Shown piece by piece: positions 1-8,153 of a stretch of 64,000 nt of DNA (positions are counted from its first letter, which is position 1; the number at the start of each line of letters is the position of its first letter). The DNA lies in NCBI GenBank assembly GCA_018402305.1, contig JAGYJE010000001.1, forward strand, positions 1 through 64,000, read 5' to 3'. A program made the translations under genes and the position numbers. The stretch comes from Puniceicoccaceae bacterium. Lineage in GTDB: Bacteria > Verrucomicrobiota > Verrucomicrobiia > Opitutales > Coraliomargaritaceae. The notes below the pieces were generated by a model. The model had not been told where the DNA came from and did no database searches. It worked only from the letters and a program-made list of their open reading frames with translations.

Positions 1-139
1 GGCGGCCAGGGCGAAAGCGAAGGACGTCCTCGGGGCGGGTAAAGACGCCGCGTCTGCGAAACGGGTCGGGTGCGTGGACGAGGCTATCCGACCAAAGGGG
101 GGGATAATCATACCAGGCTTTGCTCGCCGTTCATCACCT

Positions 140-1462
140 TTAGCTTTCCGAATCGAGCATCCAGCGCCACACGGGCAGGATTTCGATGGGGTGGGGCACC
201 TGAGGTGAAGGCAGTGCCGATTCGGCGGTTAGCAAAAGCAGGCGGTCGGAGGGCATTTCGCGTGCGGCGGCGAGCAAAGCGCGGCACTCCCGGTCGAGCG
301 TCTTCGCATCGCTCAGGTCGGCGCAGACTTGGACCAGCCATTGGCTCCCGTCAGCATTGCGGCTGAGGAAGTCGACCTCGAAGTCCTCCCGTGTTTTTAC
401 ATAGGCGGTTTCCGCGCCTTGCCGAATGAGTTCGTTATGCACGGCGACTTCGAGCGTGTGGCCGATGTTTGATTTCGGGCTCCGATCAAAGACCGGGCCG
501 ATGGCGTGGTCGATGGGGTAGATCTTTCGCGGATTGACCTGACGGCGTTTCTCCGAATCGGTGGCGACTGGGATCGCGCGCAACAGAAAGGCATCTTCCA
601 TGTAAGCCAGGAAGTGGTAAAGCGTTTCGCGACTGACGGGTATCCCCTGCGATTTGAGGTCCGCGTCAAATTGAGTGATGCTGAACAAACAGCCGGGATT
701 GGCCAAGAGGCGGCGGGTCATCCAGCGCAATGCGGTCACATTGGACACTTTGTGTCGCTCGATAATATCGCGCAAAAGCAGCATATCCACGTATCCTTGT
801 AAAAGCTGACGCCGATTCGTCAGGTTCAAGCTCTGGGCTTCCGGGAATCCGCCGGTTTCGAGATAGCCGGTGAAGCTGCGGTCCATCAATGCCTGCTTCC
901 TTCCCGTCAGCCGGTCCGTGGATTCCGTCAACTCGATTTCGTGATGCCGGAGGTACTCCCGGAAACTGAAGGGGTGGATGGGCAGTTCCCAGCCACGCCC
1001 CCGCATGGAACTGGCGATTTCGCGACTCAGCAACTTGGCCGAGGAACCCGATAGAAACAATTCGCCAACGCCCTCGTCGAGGAGTCGTCGGGCGAAACGC
1101 TCCCAGCCGGGAATGAGTTGGATCTCATCCAGAAAGTAAGCCAGGCTTCCCTCGGCGAACTCAGGGTAGAGCCGCTGATGGATGGACTGAACTAAGCCAA
1201 GATCGGCACCCGTCAGACCAGCGAGGCGCTCGTCTTCGAAGTTCAGGTAAAGCAGCTGCTCGGGAGCCTTTCCTGCGGCGATCCGATCGGCCCTTTGCTG
1301 ATGAAGGAAGCAAGTCTTACCTGCCCGACGCATCCCAATGACGCTAATTGCTTTGTTCGTGAGCTTAGGCAGGCTGGCATCACGCCGCGTCAGCTTCGGT
1401 AGAAGAGCTTCCGCCGACAATAAAATCTTTTCCTTAAGGACTTCTTTAAATTGGACTTCCAT
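140..1462 (-). CDS. AAA+ family ATPase with DUF4143 domain
   Basis: A 440-residue protein of the widespread prokaryotic ATPase family that pairs an N-terminal AAA+ domain with a C-terminal DUF4143 domain. The Walker A loop is GMRRAGKT (about residue 43) and the Walker B stretch is YFLDEIQLIPGWE (about residue 108), followed by a sensor-like LFLSGSSAKLL. The C-terminal half carries the acidic E-VDF-L pattern (about residue 360) typical of the nuclease-like DUF4143 fold. The family's function is unsettled; members are often near mobile or toxin-antitoxin genes, as here. The ATG at 1462 puts Met directly before the conserved N-terminal region. Length is normal and the frame is intact. Bases 1-139 hold nothing I can assign. 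Confidence 0.9.
   Translation of the reverse strand: MEVQFKEVLKEKILLSAEALLPKLTRRDASLPKLTNKAISVIGMRRAGKTCFLHQQRADRIAAGKAPEQLLYLNFEDERLAGLTGADLGLVQSIHQRLYPEFAEGSLAYFLDEIQLIPGWERFARRLLDEGVGELFLSGSSAKLLSREIASSMRGRGWELPIHPFSFREYLRHHEIELTESTDRLTGRKQALMDRSFTGYLETGGFPEAQSLNLTNRRQLLQGYVDMLLLRDIIERHKVSNVTALRWMTRRLLANPGCLFSITQFDADLKSQGIPVSRETLYHFLAYMEDAFLLRAIPVATDSEKRRQVNPRKIYPIDHAIGPVFDRSPKSNIGHTLEVAVHNELIRQGAETAYVKTREDFEVDFLSRNADGSQWLVQVCADLSDAKTLDRECRALLAAAREMPSDRLLLLTAESALPSPQVPHPIEILPVWRWMLDSES
384..434. repeat. 51-bp segment duplicated at 1551-1601 (copy inside the ATPase gene)
   Basis: This segment of the ATPase coding sequence (C-terminal part, encoding RQGAETAYVKTRE on the minus strand) recurs at 1551-1601 with a single mismatch. 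Here it is part of an intact reading frame. Confidence 0.9.
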
Positions 1463-1484
1463 TAAGTCTAAAAATGTATTTATA

Positions 1485-1503
1485 AAGACTTATGTAAAGT
1501 CTT
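1485..1503. promoter_or_regulatory. Inverted repeat upstream of the DUF4143 ATPase gene
   Basis: AAGACTT and AAGTCTT form a perfect 7-bp inverted repeat with a 5-bp spacer, 22 bp upstream of the ATPase start. A further related AAGTCT lies at 1464-1469. The surrounding 50 bp is AT-rich, so this is a plausible promoter/operator. The binding protein is unknown. Confidence 0.35.
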
Positions 1504-1550
1504 AATTTTTCGTCGTCCATAGTTCAGGCAAGTCCCTCAATGCCCTTGGC

Positions 1551-1601
1551 TCCTCCCGTGTTTTTACATAGGCGGTTTCCGCGCCTTGCCGAAGGAGTTC
1601 G
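1551..1601. repeat. Orphan copy of the 51-bp DUF4143 gene segment
   Basis: Matches 384-434 at 50 of 51 positions in the same orientation, but stands alone with no ATPase frame around it. It is probably the remnant of a second DUF4143 gene or of a local duplication. The sequence between it and the toxin gene (1602-1750) is otherwise the inverted repeat at 1630-1714. Confidence 0.85.
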
Positions 1602-1629
1602 ATGTAGGAAGAAAAAAAGGGAATTCAGG

Positions 1630-1714
1630 AACCACGGATGAACACGGATGCACACGGATAAAAGTATGAATGAAAGCAAATCCATCCGTGTCCATCTGTG
1701 TGCATCCGTGGTTA
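1630..1714. repeat. Long imperfect hairpin repeat of the CCACGGAT-CACGGAT type
   Basis: The left arm (1630-1658) is built of CACGGAT units separated by 2-3 bases. The right arm (1682-1714) is its near reverse complement (ATCCGTG, ATCTGTG and ATCCGTG units), leaving a loop of about 23 bases. This style of intergenic hairpin is familiar from Verrucomicrobia and Planctomycetes genomes; whether it is a MITE or a REP-like element cannot be told from one copy. Confidence 0.75.
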
Positions 1715-1750
1715 AGAATGAACCCAGCACGACGTGAGTAAAGCACTCGA

Positions 1751-2179
1751 CTAAGCGATCCCCATCGACCAGTCTTCCCAATCAAGTCCCTCAATTAGCT
1801 GAAAATGGCGTGCGTTCAAGGTGGCTAGGGTCAGATTGTGCGTTACTGTCATTGCGGCAATGGCCAGGTCAAAATCATCGACGGGTTTCCCTATTTGCGT
1901 TTGCTTCGACTTCATCTCTCCGAAAACCGAGGCAACCGGGGCTGTAAAATCGAAACCGGTCAAACGACCCTTTAGGATCGTGCGATAAGCCGACCAGAGC
2001 TTATCCGAGTTCTTGAGGAAAAGTCCGTATTCGATTTCGGCGATGACGATAGAGGGCACGGCAAGCCGCGAATCACCCTGTCGCTGCCATCTGGCTTGGC
2101 AGGCTGGCAGGGGGCGAGGGCGAATCGGCTGCGAAAAAACCGAGGTGTCCAGCAGATAGCGCAGGTAGCGTTTAGGCAT
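1751..2179 (-). CDS. VapC-like PIN-domain toxin
   Basis: A 142-residue PIN-domain ribonuclease of the VapC type. The acidic metal-binding residues are visible: Asp11 in LLDTSVFS, Glu in IAEIEYGL and Asp pairs in PVDDFDLAIAAM, followed by the usual LTLATLNARHF motif near the C-terminus. VapC toxins cleave RNA and are neutralised by the antitoxin encoded just upstream. The start ATG overlaps the antitoxin stop by one base (TGATG), so translation is probably coupled. Length is normal for the family. Confidence 0.9.
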   Translation of the reverse strand: MPKRYLRYLLDTSVFSQPIRPRPLPACQARWQRQGDSRLAVPSIVIAEIEYGLFLKNSDKLWSAYRTILKGRLTGFDFTAPVASVFGEMKSKQTQIGKPVDDFDLAIAAMTVTHNLTLATLNARHFQLIEGLDWEDWSMGIA

Positions 2180-2442
2180 CAGTCGAGCGGATTTTCTTGT
2201 TTGGTCTGTGCCGTGCGGCGCGGAGGCAATTCAAAGTCCTCCTCCAGAGGTCCGGATTCTCTTTCGAGGCGCGCCCGTCGGTCCCATATATCCGATGGGC
2301 TGTCTTCTGGTGTCCCGCTATAGGGTCGGATTTCCGCGACCGGGACATCGCGGTCGAATACAATGATCGTGTCGCCTGTTTGTCGCACCCGCTTTAGGTA
2401 GCGGCTGAGTTGATCGCGAAGCACTCCGGTTTTAACTTCCAT
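2179..2442 (-). CDS. Phd/YefM-type antitoxin
   Basis: An 87-residue protein. Its N-terminus (MEVKTGVLRDQLSRYLKRV, then GDTIIVFDRDVPVAEIRP) has the Phd/YefM pattern of a short DNA-binding domain in which an L-R-L-S-like helix precedes a 'I-V-t-d-r-g-p-V-A-i-I-p' strand. The C-terminal 40 residues are charged and likely bind the toxin. I chose the internal ATG at 2442 because the antitoxin domain begins exactly there; the longer open frame upstream overlaps the SDR gene and has no homology. The product would repress its own operon and block the PIN toxin. The spacer 2443-2600 holds no gene that I recognise. Confidence 0.85.
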   Translation of the reverse strand: MEVKTGVLRDQLSRYLKRVRQTGDTIIVFDRDVPVAEIRPYSGTPEDSPSDIWDRRARLERESGPLEEDFELPPRRTAQTKQENPLD

Positions 2443-2600
2443 GTTGCCAAGTTCTTGTAAAAACTTGGCTAAGTCAAGTCGCTTTACCTCAAAGCGACAG
2501 CCGCCAGTCTTTCCATTCGGGGGTAATTTCAATGGGCACATTTCATGGGTGACGAGGTTCCGGACTGGATCAGTTGACCAGCTCTGCAAGAAATAGTCCG

Positions 2601-3392
2601 CTACAAATCTTGAAGCACAGCGGAGCGCCCTCCATCTATGCAGAGTGTAGTGCCGGATGTGAATCCTGACATTGGAGACGCTAGGAAGGCACATAGGCAG
2701 GCGATCTCTTCGGCGCTTCCAATTCGCCCCACCGGATGGAGCGACTCAGTCCGTGCGCGTTCGGCCGCTGGATCATCGAAGCTATCAAACCAGGTCTGGT
2801 TGCCTGCAGTTTCGATAAAGCCAGGGGCGATGCCGACGGTTCGGATATTAGGCCCCCATTCGATGGCAAAAGACTGCACCATGGCTTTTAATCCCGCTTT
2901 AGCCACGTTATAAGGAAAGCATCCAGGCATCGTAGTCCAGCCGTGATTCGATCCGATAATTACGATAACTCCCGGAGTGGCTTCGATTAAATGTGGGTAT
3001 GCGGCTTGGGACAGCCGCCAGTGTGCCGCAAGATCAAGATTCATGCACTCTTCCCAGTCGCTATTGGAGCAGGCTTTCGCTCCCCTGAAAATGTTACGTC
3101 CAGCATTGGAGACCAAGATGTCAATGCCTTGAAATACTTGAATGGTTTCGGAAATCAATGCTTTTGGAGTCTCTTCATTAGACAAGTCTCCCTTTAAATA
3201 TAAGGCCTGGCTGCCGTAAATTTCGACTGACTGAATAAAGTTCGCAGCACCCGCTTGGTCTGCGGCACCGCGACCACAGCCAGCGACATCGCATCCGGCT
3301 TGGGCTAAAGTTTTTGCGATGGCCGCGCCGATCCCGGAGGTAACCCCGCTGACAAATGCGCGTTTTCCCGACAAATCAATTTCAAGGCCCAT
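2601..3392 (-). CDS. SDR family NAD(P)-dependent oxidoreductase
   Basis: A 263-residue classical short-chain dehydrogenase. The nucleotide-binding motif is SGVTSGIG (residues 15-22), the structural NAG is at 96-98, and the catalytic triad is Ser148, Tyr161 and Lys165 in YNVAK. The C-terminal IDGG motif is present. Such enzymes oxidise a sugar, sugar acid or keto-acid. It is the last gene of a tight minus-strand operon behind an enolase-superfamily dehydratase (5-bp gap) and an RraA-like protein, so the likely substrate is an aldonate-derived intermediate such as a 2-keto-3-deoxy sugar acid. The exact substrate cannot be read from the sequence. Confidence 0.93.
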   Translation of the reverse strand: MGLEIDLSGKRAFVSGVTSGIGAAIAKTLAQAGCDVAGCGRGAADQAGAANFIQSVEIYGSQALYLKGDLSNEETPKALISETIQVFQGIDILVSNAGRNIFRGAKACSNSDWEECMNLDLAAHWRLSQAAYPHLIEATPGVIVIIGSNHGWTTMPGCFPYNVAKAGLKAMVQSFAIEWGPNIRTVGIAPGFIETAGNQTWFDSFDDPAAERARTESLHPVGRIGSAEEIACLCAFLASPMSGFTSGTTLCIDGGRSAVLQDL

Positions 3393-3397
3393 AGGAT

Positions 3398-4564
3398 TTA
3401 GACGTAGAAGTTGTCCTTTGCCTTAAGCTCGCGGACACCGGGGTGTTTTTCCAGCTCTTCCACTACCAAGTCGACGCCTAATCCAGGGCGATCGGATAGA
3501 TGGAGGTATCCATCGCGAACGTCAAGCGGGGAAGAAATGCAAGCGTCGCGCCAAGGCACATCATTGAACATGAACTCACAGCGAAAGAAATTCGGAACTG
3601 AAGCACAGACATGCGCACTGGCGAGCGTGCTTAGAGGGCCATTCGGATTGTGGGGAGCAAGCAGCACACCGTAGATTTCGGCCATCGTTGCAATACGCTT
3701 CATTTCGCTGGGTCCACCACAGCGGGTAATGTCCGGCATGATCATATCGCAAATGTGCTTCTCCAAAATCGGCCGGAAGCCGTGTCGTGTGTAATGGCGC
3801 TCCCCGACACAAATCGGGACGTTTGAAGGCAGACGATCGCGAAGTGCCTTAAGTGTATCAGCACTCTCAGGCCCAGCGGGTTCTTCATACCAAGTGATTC
3901 CGAGGGGTGCCAGGCGCTCAGCCATTTTCACCGCGATCTCGAAATTCAGCATCGCGTGGGTCTCTATCATCATGTCGAAGTCCGGCCCCACCGCTTCACG
4001 GACGGCTTTAGTGATCTCGTAAGCATGATCTTGCTCTGCTGGGGACAGTGTTAGATCCGTGTGAAGATCTTCACCGTATAAATAGTTTGTGTGCGCGAAT
4101 GGATCAAACTTCAGGCCAGTAAAGCCGAGCTCTTTAACCCGTTTGGCCTGTCTCGCATAATCCCCGCCGCAGTGATCCCCGCCGGTAAACCAATAGTTTG
4201 CATACAGCCGCACACTTTTTCGAAAGGCTCCGCCCAGGAGTTCGTAACAAGGCACACCCAGCACCTTTCCCTTTAAGTCCAACAGCGCCATATCCAGCCC
4301 GCTGATCGCACACATTGAGGCTCCATAGGGGCCGATCCAATTCAGGTCGCGATAAAGCTTCTGCCAAATGAAATCGATGCGCATCGGATCGAGGCCGATC
4401 ACACGTTCACCGACATGTCGTGCCGCCGCCTCAATGATTGGACTGCCAGGCCAGTTGGTGGCTTCACCAACGCCCGTGTGTCCCGTATCCGTGAAGACTT
4501 TAATCATCGTCCAGTTATATTTCACGCCCTCGACGAGCCAGACTTTTACTTTATCAATTTTCAT
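3398..4564 (-). CDS. Mandelate racemase/muconate lactonizing enzyme family protein, probable sugar-acid dehydratase
   Basis: A 388-residue enolase-superfamily enzyme. The N-terminal capping domain is followed by the barrel, with a Lys in LKFDPF (Lys152), metal ligands in IETHAML (Glu201, with His203 two residues on as in D-x-H sugar-acid dehydratases), YEEP (Glu227/228) and VGERH (Glu255), and the general base His305 in APHNPNGP. This arrangement fits galactonate/rhamnonate-type acid-sugar dehydratases that give 2-keto-3-deoxy acids. The neighbours (SDR downstream, RraA-like aldolase upstream, divergent IclR regulator) support a sugar-acid pathway. Asp is replaced by Glu at the first ligand position, so specificity is uncertain. 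Confidence 0.9.
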   Translation of the reverse strand: MKIDKVKVWLVEGVKYNWTMIKVFTDTGHTGVGEATNWPGSPIIEAAARHVGERVIGLDPMRIDFIWQKLYRDLNWIGPYGASMCAISGLDMALLDLKGKVLGVPCYELLGGAFRKSVRLYANYWFTGGDHCGGDYARQAKRVKELGFTGLKFDPFAHTNYLYGEDLHTDLTLSPAEQDHAYEITKAVREAVGPDFDMMIETHAMLNFEIAVKMAERLAPLGITWYEEPAGPESADTLKALRDRLPSNVPICVGERHYTRHGFRPILEKHICDMIMPDITRCGGPSEMKRIATMAEIYGVLLAPHNPNGPLSTLASAHVCASVPNFFRCEFMFNDVPWRDACISSPLDVRDGYLHLSDRPGLGVDLVVEELEKHPGVRELKAKDNFYV

Positions 4565-4567
4565 CGC

Positions 4568-5263
4568 TTACATGATACCGAATTTATCCCAGGCTTCCTG
4601 TGCGCCCATACCTTTCTTGATTGCTCCGAACACTTCCTTTTCGCCCTCTGCTTTCTCCAATGACTTCCACAAGACATCATCTTCTATTTCACGGGGAATC
4701 ACACAAACGCCATCCAAGTCTCCGAAGATGAGGTCTCCTGGCTTTACGCGGACGCCTTCGATCTCAAGAGCGCATCGGAAGTCAATGACTTTTCCGCGTG
4801 GACGTTGATCTTGTGCGTATGGCCCATAAGAAAAAGTTGGGAAGTTAAGCGCAAATATACCGCGGGTGTCCCGGGAGAAGCCGTTAACCACAGCACCGAC
4901 TGCACCGCGGTTGCGGGCAGCGATGCTCATTAGCTCCCCCCAAAGTGCATAGCTTGGCGATGCGCCGCTACAGATATAGACCTCGTTCTCTTTTAAATCA
5001 TCAAGGGCTCTCAGCATCAGGCCAAACGGCTGATTTAAATCGCCTCCTGCACGCCCCGGACCTTCGTTGGCACTAAAATCATCGGCTTCAAGAACGGGCA
5101 TTGCACGCCCGACCACGATCATATCGTCCCGCAAGGGATGAATTTTCGGAGTGAGAAACTGGTGCGTGTAGCCCAGTGCGTCCATGACGTCGCCGATGAC
5201 TGCCGAAAACAGCTTCTGCCGACAAAGAGTGAAGCGATCAGTGTCTGTCTTTGAGAGTTTCAT
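4568..5263 (-). CDS. RraA-like protein (HMG/CHA-aldolase fold)
   Basis: A 231-residue RraA-family protein. Hallmarks are GDVMDALG near the N-terminus, the AVVNGFSRDTRGI motif holding the active-site Arg-Asp pair, and DLIFGDLDGVCVIP near the C-terminus. In this family these residues bind a divalent metal and catalyse retro-aldol cleavage or decarboxylation of 4-hydroxy-2-oxo acids; other members inhibit RNase E. With a sugar-acid dehydratase 3 bp downstream and an SDR beyond, an aldolase role on a keto-acid is more likely. I take ATG 5263; a TTG four codons upstream is the alternative. It is the first gene of the operon divergent from the IclR gene. Confidence 0.88.
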   Translation of the reverse strand: MKLSKTDTDRFTLCRQKLFSAVIGDVMDALGYTHQFLTPKIHPLRDDMIVVGRAMPVLEADDFSANEGPGRAGGDLNQPFGLMLRALDDLKENEVYICSGASPSYALWGELMSIAARNRGAVGAVVNGFSRDTRGIFALNFPTFSYGPYAQDQRPRGKVIDFRCALEIEGVRVKPGDLIFGDLDGVCVIPREIEDDVLWKSLEKAEGEKEVFGAIKKGMGAQEAWDKFGIM

Positions 5264-5312
5264 TGTTGAATACAATTAGTCCCGAGAAGGTGGTTGACAA
5301 GATCAACATACG

Positions 5313-5324
5313 GTCGAAATTAAC
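5313..5324. promoter_or_regulatory. Candidate IclR-type operator GTCGAAATTAAC (copy 1)
   Basis: GTCGAAATTAAC lies in the 76-bp divergent promoter region between the RraA-like gene and the IclR regulator, 16 bp before the regulator's start. The identical 12-mer occurs at 8863-8874, and a one-mismatch inverted copy at 6228-6239. All three are intergenic, which makes a shared operator plausible. Confidence 0.5.
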
Positions 5325-5339
5325 GCTATTCCTGCCATT

Positions 5340-6044
5340 ATGGATAGAAATACCAGCCTCGTGAAATCACTCGACCTACTGACACTGCTGGGGGCCAGTC
5401 AGTCTGGTTATACTGTCCAGACTCTGGCGGATGCTATGAATCAGCCGCGCTCCACGATCGTGCGCGTGCTCAATACATTGGTCGAATATGGTTTAGTGAA
5501 GAAAGAGGGTCGCACATACCAGTGTACTGAGACTTTCCAAATTTGGGCGAATAAGGATCGCCACAGTTTGTTTCGGCTACGATATCGCAAGGTATTGGAA
5601 CATCTATCGTCGGTCACCGGTGAGTTGGTTCTGCTCGGCGTTCAGGACGGGGTCGGTATCGTGCATATTGACTACATCGAATCGGATCAAGCCGTGAGGG
5701 TTGCTCCGGCACCAACGACGCGGCATAACATCCGCCGAAACGCTATAGGAAAGTTGTGTATAGCGCAACGCCCAGACCTGAGGGATAAGTGGCTACGTGA
5801 GGAACCAGGCTTTGCATCTGAAATTGGGAAGATTCTGGAGAGTGGAATAGCCTGGAACCGCGAGGAGAGTGTCTCGGGTATGATTGCGATGGCGGTTTAT
5901 GGATTTTCGCGAAATCCCACCGAGCCAAAGGTTGCGGTGGCATGGCCTGTGCACCGATTCAGCGTGACAGCAGAACGTTTAGCAATCGCGGCAGTGCGCG
6001 AGTGCTTTGCTGATTCATTCGCTGGCCAGGCTAATGTCCCGTGA
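5340..6044 (+). CDS. IclR family transcriptional regulator
   Basis: A 234-residue IclR-type regulator. The N-terminal winged helix (residues 5-65) contains YTVQTLADAMNQPRSTIVRVLNTL, and the C-terminal effector domain includes LVLLGVQDGVGIVHIDYIES and ends in a typical IclR C-terminal helix (ERLAIAAVREC). It is divergent from the RraA/dehydratase/SDR operon and precedes the LamG and dehydrogenase genes, so it is the natural local regulator for both, probably sensing a sugar acid. Slightly short but otherwise complete. Confidence 0.93.
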   Translation: MDRNTSLVKSLDLLTLLGASQSGYTVQTLADAMNQPRSTIVRVLNTLVEYGLVKKEGRTYQCTETFQIWANKDRHSLFRLRYRKVLEHLSSVTGELVLLGVQDGVGIVHIDYIESDQAVRVAPAPTTRHNIRRNAIGKLCIAQRPDLRDKWLREEPGFASEIGKILESGIAWNREESVSGMIAMAVYGFSRNPTEPKVAVAWPVHRFSVTAERLAIAAVRECFADSFAGQANVP

Positions 6045-6197
6045 TTTTCAAGATCAGGGTCGGGTATCCAGAGGCTCGCGTTATCCTTTGCTACGTCATG
6101 CCGGGTTGATTCATAACCTGACATTCTGTTATTAGTCGCTTTTGGGCAGAGGTGCTCTGGGATATCCTGGAAAATATGCAAATCGAACTTGCATTAA

Positions 6198-6210
6198 TGG
6201 TAAAATATCA
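6198..6210. promoter_or_regulatory. LacI-type operator TGGTAAAATATCA upstream of the LamG gene
   Basis: A quasi-palindrome TGGTAA-A-ATATCA. The 17 bp from 6196 to 6212 are identical to 16740-16756 in front of the PEP-CTERM gene, and the core is related to the perfect palindrome TGGTAAATTACCA at 15422-15434 beside the LacI gene. It is 61 bp upstream of the LamG start. Confidence 0.6.
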
Positions 6211-6227
6211 TTTTGGTGGGTGTTGTT

Positions 6228-6239
6228 GTCAATTTCGAC
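6228..6239. promoter_or_regulatory. Candidate IclR-type operator, inverted copy 2
   Basis: GTCAATTTCGAC, the reverse complement of GTCGAAATTGAC, differs by one base from the copies at 5313 and 8863. It lies 32 bp before the LamG start and 18 bp after the LacI-type operator, so this promoter may be read by two regulators. Confidence 0.4.
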
Positions 6240-6270
6240 GATATTATGCCTAACTAAATAATAATCTAAA

Positions 6271-7023
6271 ATGAACTTATTAATACGCAGCTACCTTCTC
6301 TCCTTCGGTTTTCTGGCACTGGCGCTCACACCGCTCCATACGTTCGCAGAAGAGCCCTTATTTAATCTAGCGGTCGAACTGGGCGACAAGGGGCACACGA
6401 TTAGGGACTCAGGGCAGTGGGGGGCTTCTATCATTGAGCGATTTACCGAATCCGCGCCGCTTGAGATCACGAAAGAGCAGGAGCGAACTTTTATCCGCTT
6501 TCCCGAGGGCACCACCTCAGGCCTTGCGCTGAATGATAATTTGAAAGTCGAGTCGCTGGGCGGTAGCTACACCCTGATGCTCTGGATTAAGCCTGAAGTG
6601 GAAAAACGCTTTGCAGAACTGATCTCGGCGGCCGGCGACTCTGGAGCCAGCGAAAGTATCCGATTGCGCTACAATGGGTGGACAGCGTCAGTTGATTTTC
6701 AGACCGGGGGTTTAAACCCTGCTGTCAAAGTATCCGCACCCGATCGCTCGATCCCCGTTGGCAAATGGGCACACATTGCGATCGTGAGTGATCCGGAGGA
6801 AGTGTCGCTATACGTTAACGGGGACTGGGTTGATTCCGCAGAAGTAGGAGAACAGGACATGACTCCGAAACTGGGTGCCTCGCAAATGATGACGATCGGC
6901 AACTACATTGGCCGCGGGGACGCCTATCCTTACGTGGGCTTGCTGGGGGAGGTGAAATTTTTCGCGGCACCAATGCGCTCGCAGGAGATCAAAGATGAAA
7001 TGGGTGGCGTCCCCGCCGAATAA
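6271..7023 (+). CDS. Secreted LamG/concanavalin-A-like domain protein
   Basis: A 250-residue protein with a signal peptide (MNLLIRSYLLSFGFLALALT, cleavage after THAFAEE-like residues near 26). The rest is one LamG-like jelly-roll domain (about residues 60-245): GSYTLMLWIKPE, KWAHIAIVSDPEEVSLYVNGDWVDS and the closing LLGEVKFFAAPMRSQEI are the usual strand signatures. Such domains bind glycans or act as accessory modules; there is no catalytic domain. It lies 4 bp ahead of a 2-hydroxyacid dehydrogenase gene, so the two are probably co-transcribed from the promoter with the two operator motifs. Confidence 0.85.
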   Translation: MNLLIRSYLLSFGFLALALTPLHTFAEEPLFNLAVELGDKGHTIRDSGQWGASIIERFTESAPLEITKEQERTFIRFPEGTTSGLALNDNLKVESLGGSYTLMLWIKPEVEKRFAELISAAGDSGASESIRLRYNGWTASVDFQTGGLNPAVKVSAPDRSIPVGKWAHIAIVSDPEEVSLYVNGDWVDSAEVGEQDMTPKLGASQMMTIGNYIGRGDAYPYVGLLGEVKFFAAPMRSQEIKDEMGGVPAE

Positions 7024-7026
7024 CCC

Positions 7027-8031
7027 ATGATGCGCGCCCTGTTGGTCTCTCCGCCAGATCCTCTCTTTTCCGAGGTTTTTGGCTCCGAACAACTATCCGC
7101 GTTGCGGAAGCGGTTGGCCTTCAATCATGGACCAATAACACCCGACCACTTGTGTGCCGAACCGTCATTGCTCCGGGAAGTAGATGTGCTGTTCACCACG
7201 TGGTCCATGCCACGCTTGGATGACGTGTTTCTCAATGAGGCGATGGATCTGAAAGCAGTCTTTTACTGTGCTGGTAGCATTCGCAATGTAAAGACGGAGG
7301 CTTGTTATGATCGCGGTATCCGTTTCTTTAGCGCATGGGGTGCCAATGCGATTCCTGTTGCCGAGTTCACTTTCGCCCAGATCATTCTTTCACTGAAGTC
7401 CTTCTTCACGTCCGCCGTAGTTGCCGAGGCACCCATAATTACGGGTTCTTTGAGCTCGGATACAACGCCGACCGGGGGCTATGGTTCGACCGTAGGTTTG
7501 ATCTCCATTGGGCAAATCGGACGTTTGGTGGCGAAGCACCTGAGGTCTATGGATCTCCGGGTGTTGGCGTATGATCCCTATGTTGAGGCTCATCAGGCTG
7601 AGTCGCTGGGGATCGAACTGGTGGAACTGGAAGAGCTTTTCGAGCGGAGCGACGTGGTCTCCTGTCATACGCCCTGGCTGCCGGAGACGGAAAACTTACT
7701 CGGTGGGTCTTTGTTTGAAAGAATGAAGGTTGGAGCGACTTTCATCAACACCGCGCGTGGCGCTGTGGTCGACGAAGCGGGCCTAGCGGAAGTCTTTGCT
7801 TTGCGTCCGGATTTGACGGCCTTGCTCGACGTGACCTATCCGGAGCCGCCGCTGGTGGATTCTCCTTTACGGAAGTTGCCCAACGTGCTAAGGACGCCGC
7901 ATATCGCCGGAGCCATGGGTAACGAGCGTCGACGTCTGACCGATTTCATGATCGAGGAGTTCGATCGTTATCAAAACGGCGAAACGCCGCGCTGGGAAGT
8001 GACCCGCGGGCTTGCGGACTTGCTAGCTTGA
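7027..8031 (+). CDS. D-isomer-specific 2-hydroxyacid dehydrogenase family protein
   Basis: A 334-residue NAD-dependent 2-hydroxyacid dehydrogenase. The cofactor-binding motif is the GLISIGQIGRLV stretch (about residue 156), followed by the acidic LAYDPY that favours NAD. The catalytic Arg is in NTARGAVVDE and the catalytic His in TPHIAGAMGNERRR. The family interconverts 2-hydroxy and 2-keto acids such as glycerate/hydroxypyruvate or aldonates. The start region has two adjacent ATGs; either gives a normal protein. Its place behind the IclR gene suggests reduction or oxidation of a keto-acid made by the divergent operon. Bases 8032-8153 hold nothing I recognise. Confidence 0.92.
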   Translation: MMRALLVSPPDPLFSEVFGSEQLSALRKRLAFNHGPITPDHLCAEPSLLREVDVLFTTWSMPRLDDVFLNEAMDLKAVFYCAGSIRNVKTEACYDRGIRFFSAWGANAIPVAEFTFAQIILSLKSFFTSAVVAEAPIITGSLSSDTTPTGGYGSTVGLISIGQIGRLVAKHLRSMDLRVLAYDPYVEAHQAESLGIELVELEELFERSDVVSCHTPWLPETENLLGGSLFERMKVGATFINTARGAVVDEAGLAEVFALRPDLTALLDVTYPEPPLVDSPLRKLPNVLRTPHIAGAMGNERRRLTDFMIEEFDRYQNGETPRWEVTRGLADLLA

Positions 8032-8153
8032 TAGGCTTCTCTTTTTCGTTTTTTCCCTCACATATAATACGCTCTAAGGGCAAAGCGCCTTTGTGGGCAT
8101 GTCGGGGTCATTTGTCGGCGAGATAGCAGATACAAAAGCTTTCTCCCTCCAAC

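Noticed and set aside
70-366. Plus-strand open frame at the window start
   Set aside because: It lies antisense to the DUF4143 ATPase C-terminus, is rich in Arg/Ala/Gly and has no recognisable motif.
1524-1794. Short minus-strand frames across the CACGGAT hairpin
   Set aside because: Their sequences are translations of the inverted repeat and of the 51-bp ATPase fragment, not conserved proteins.
2443-2694. Longer antitoxin version starting at 2694
   Set aside because: The added 84 residues overlap the SDR gene and are unlike any Phd protein; the domain begins at Met 2442.
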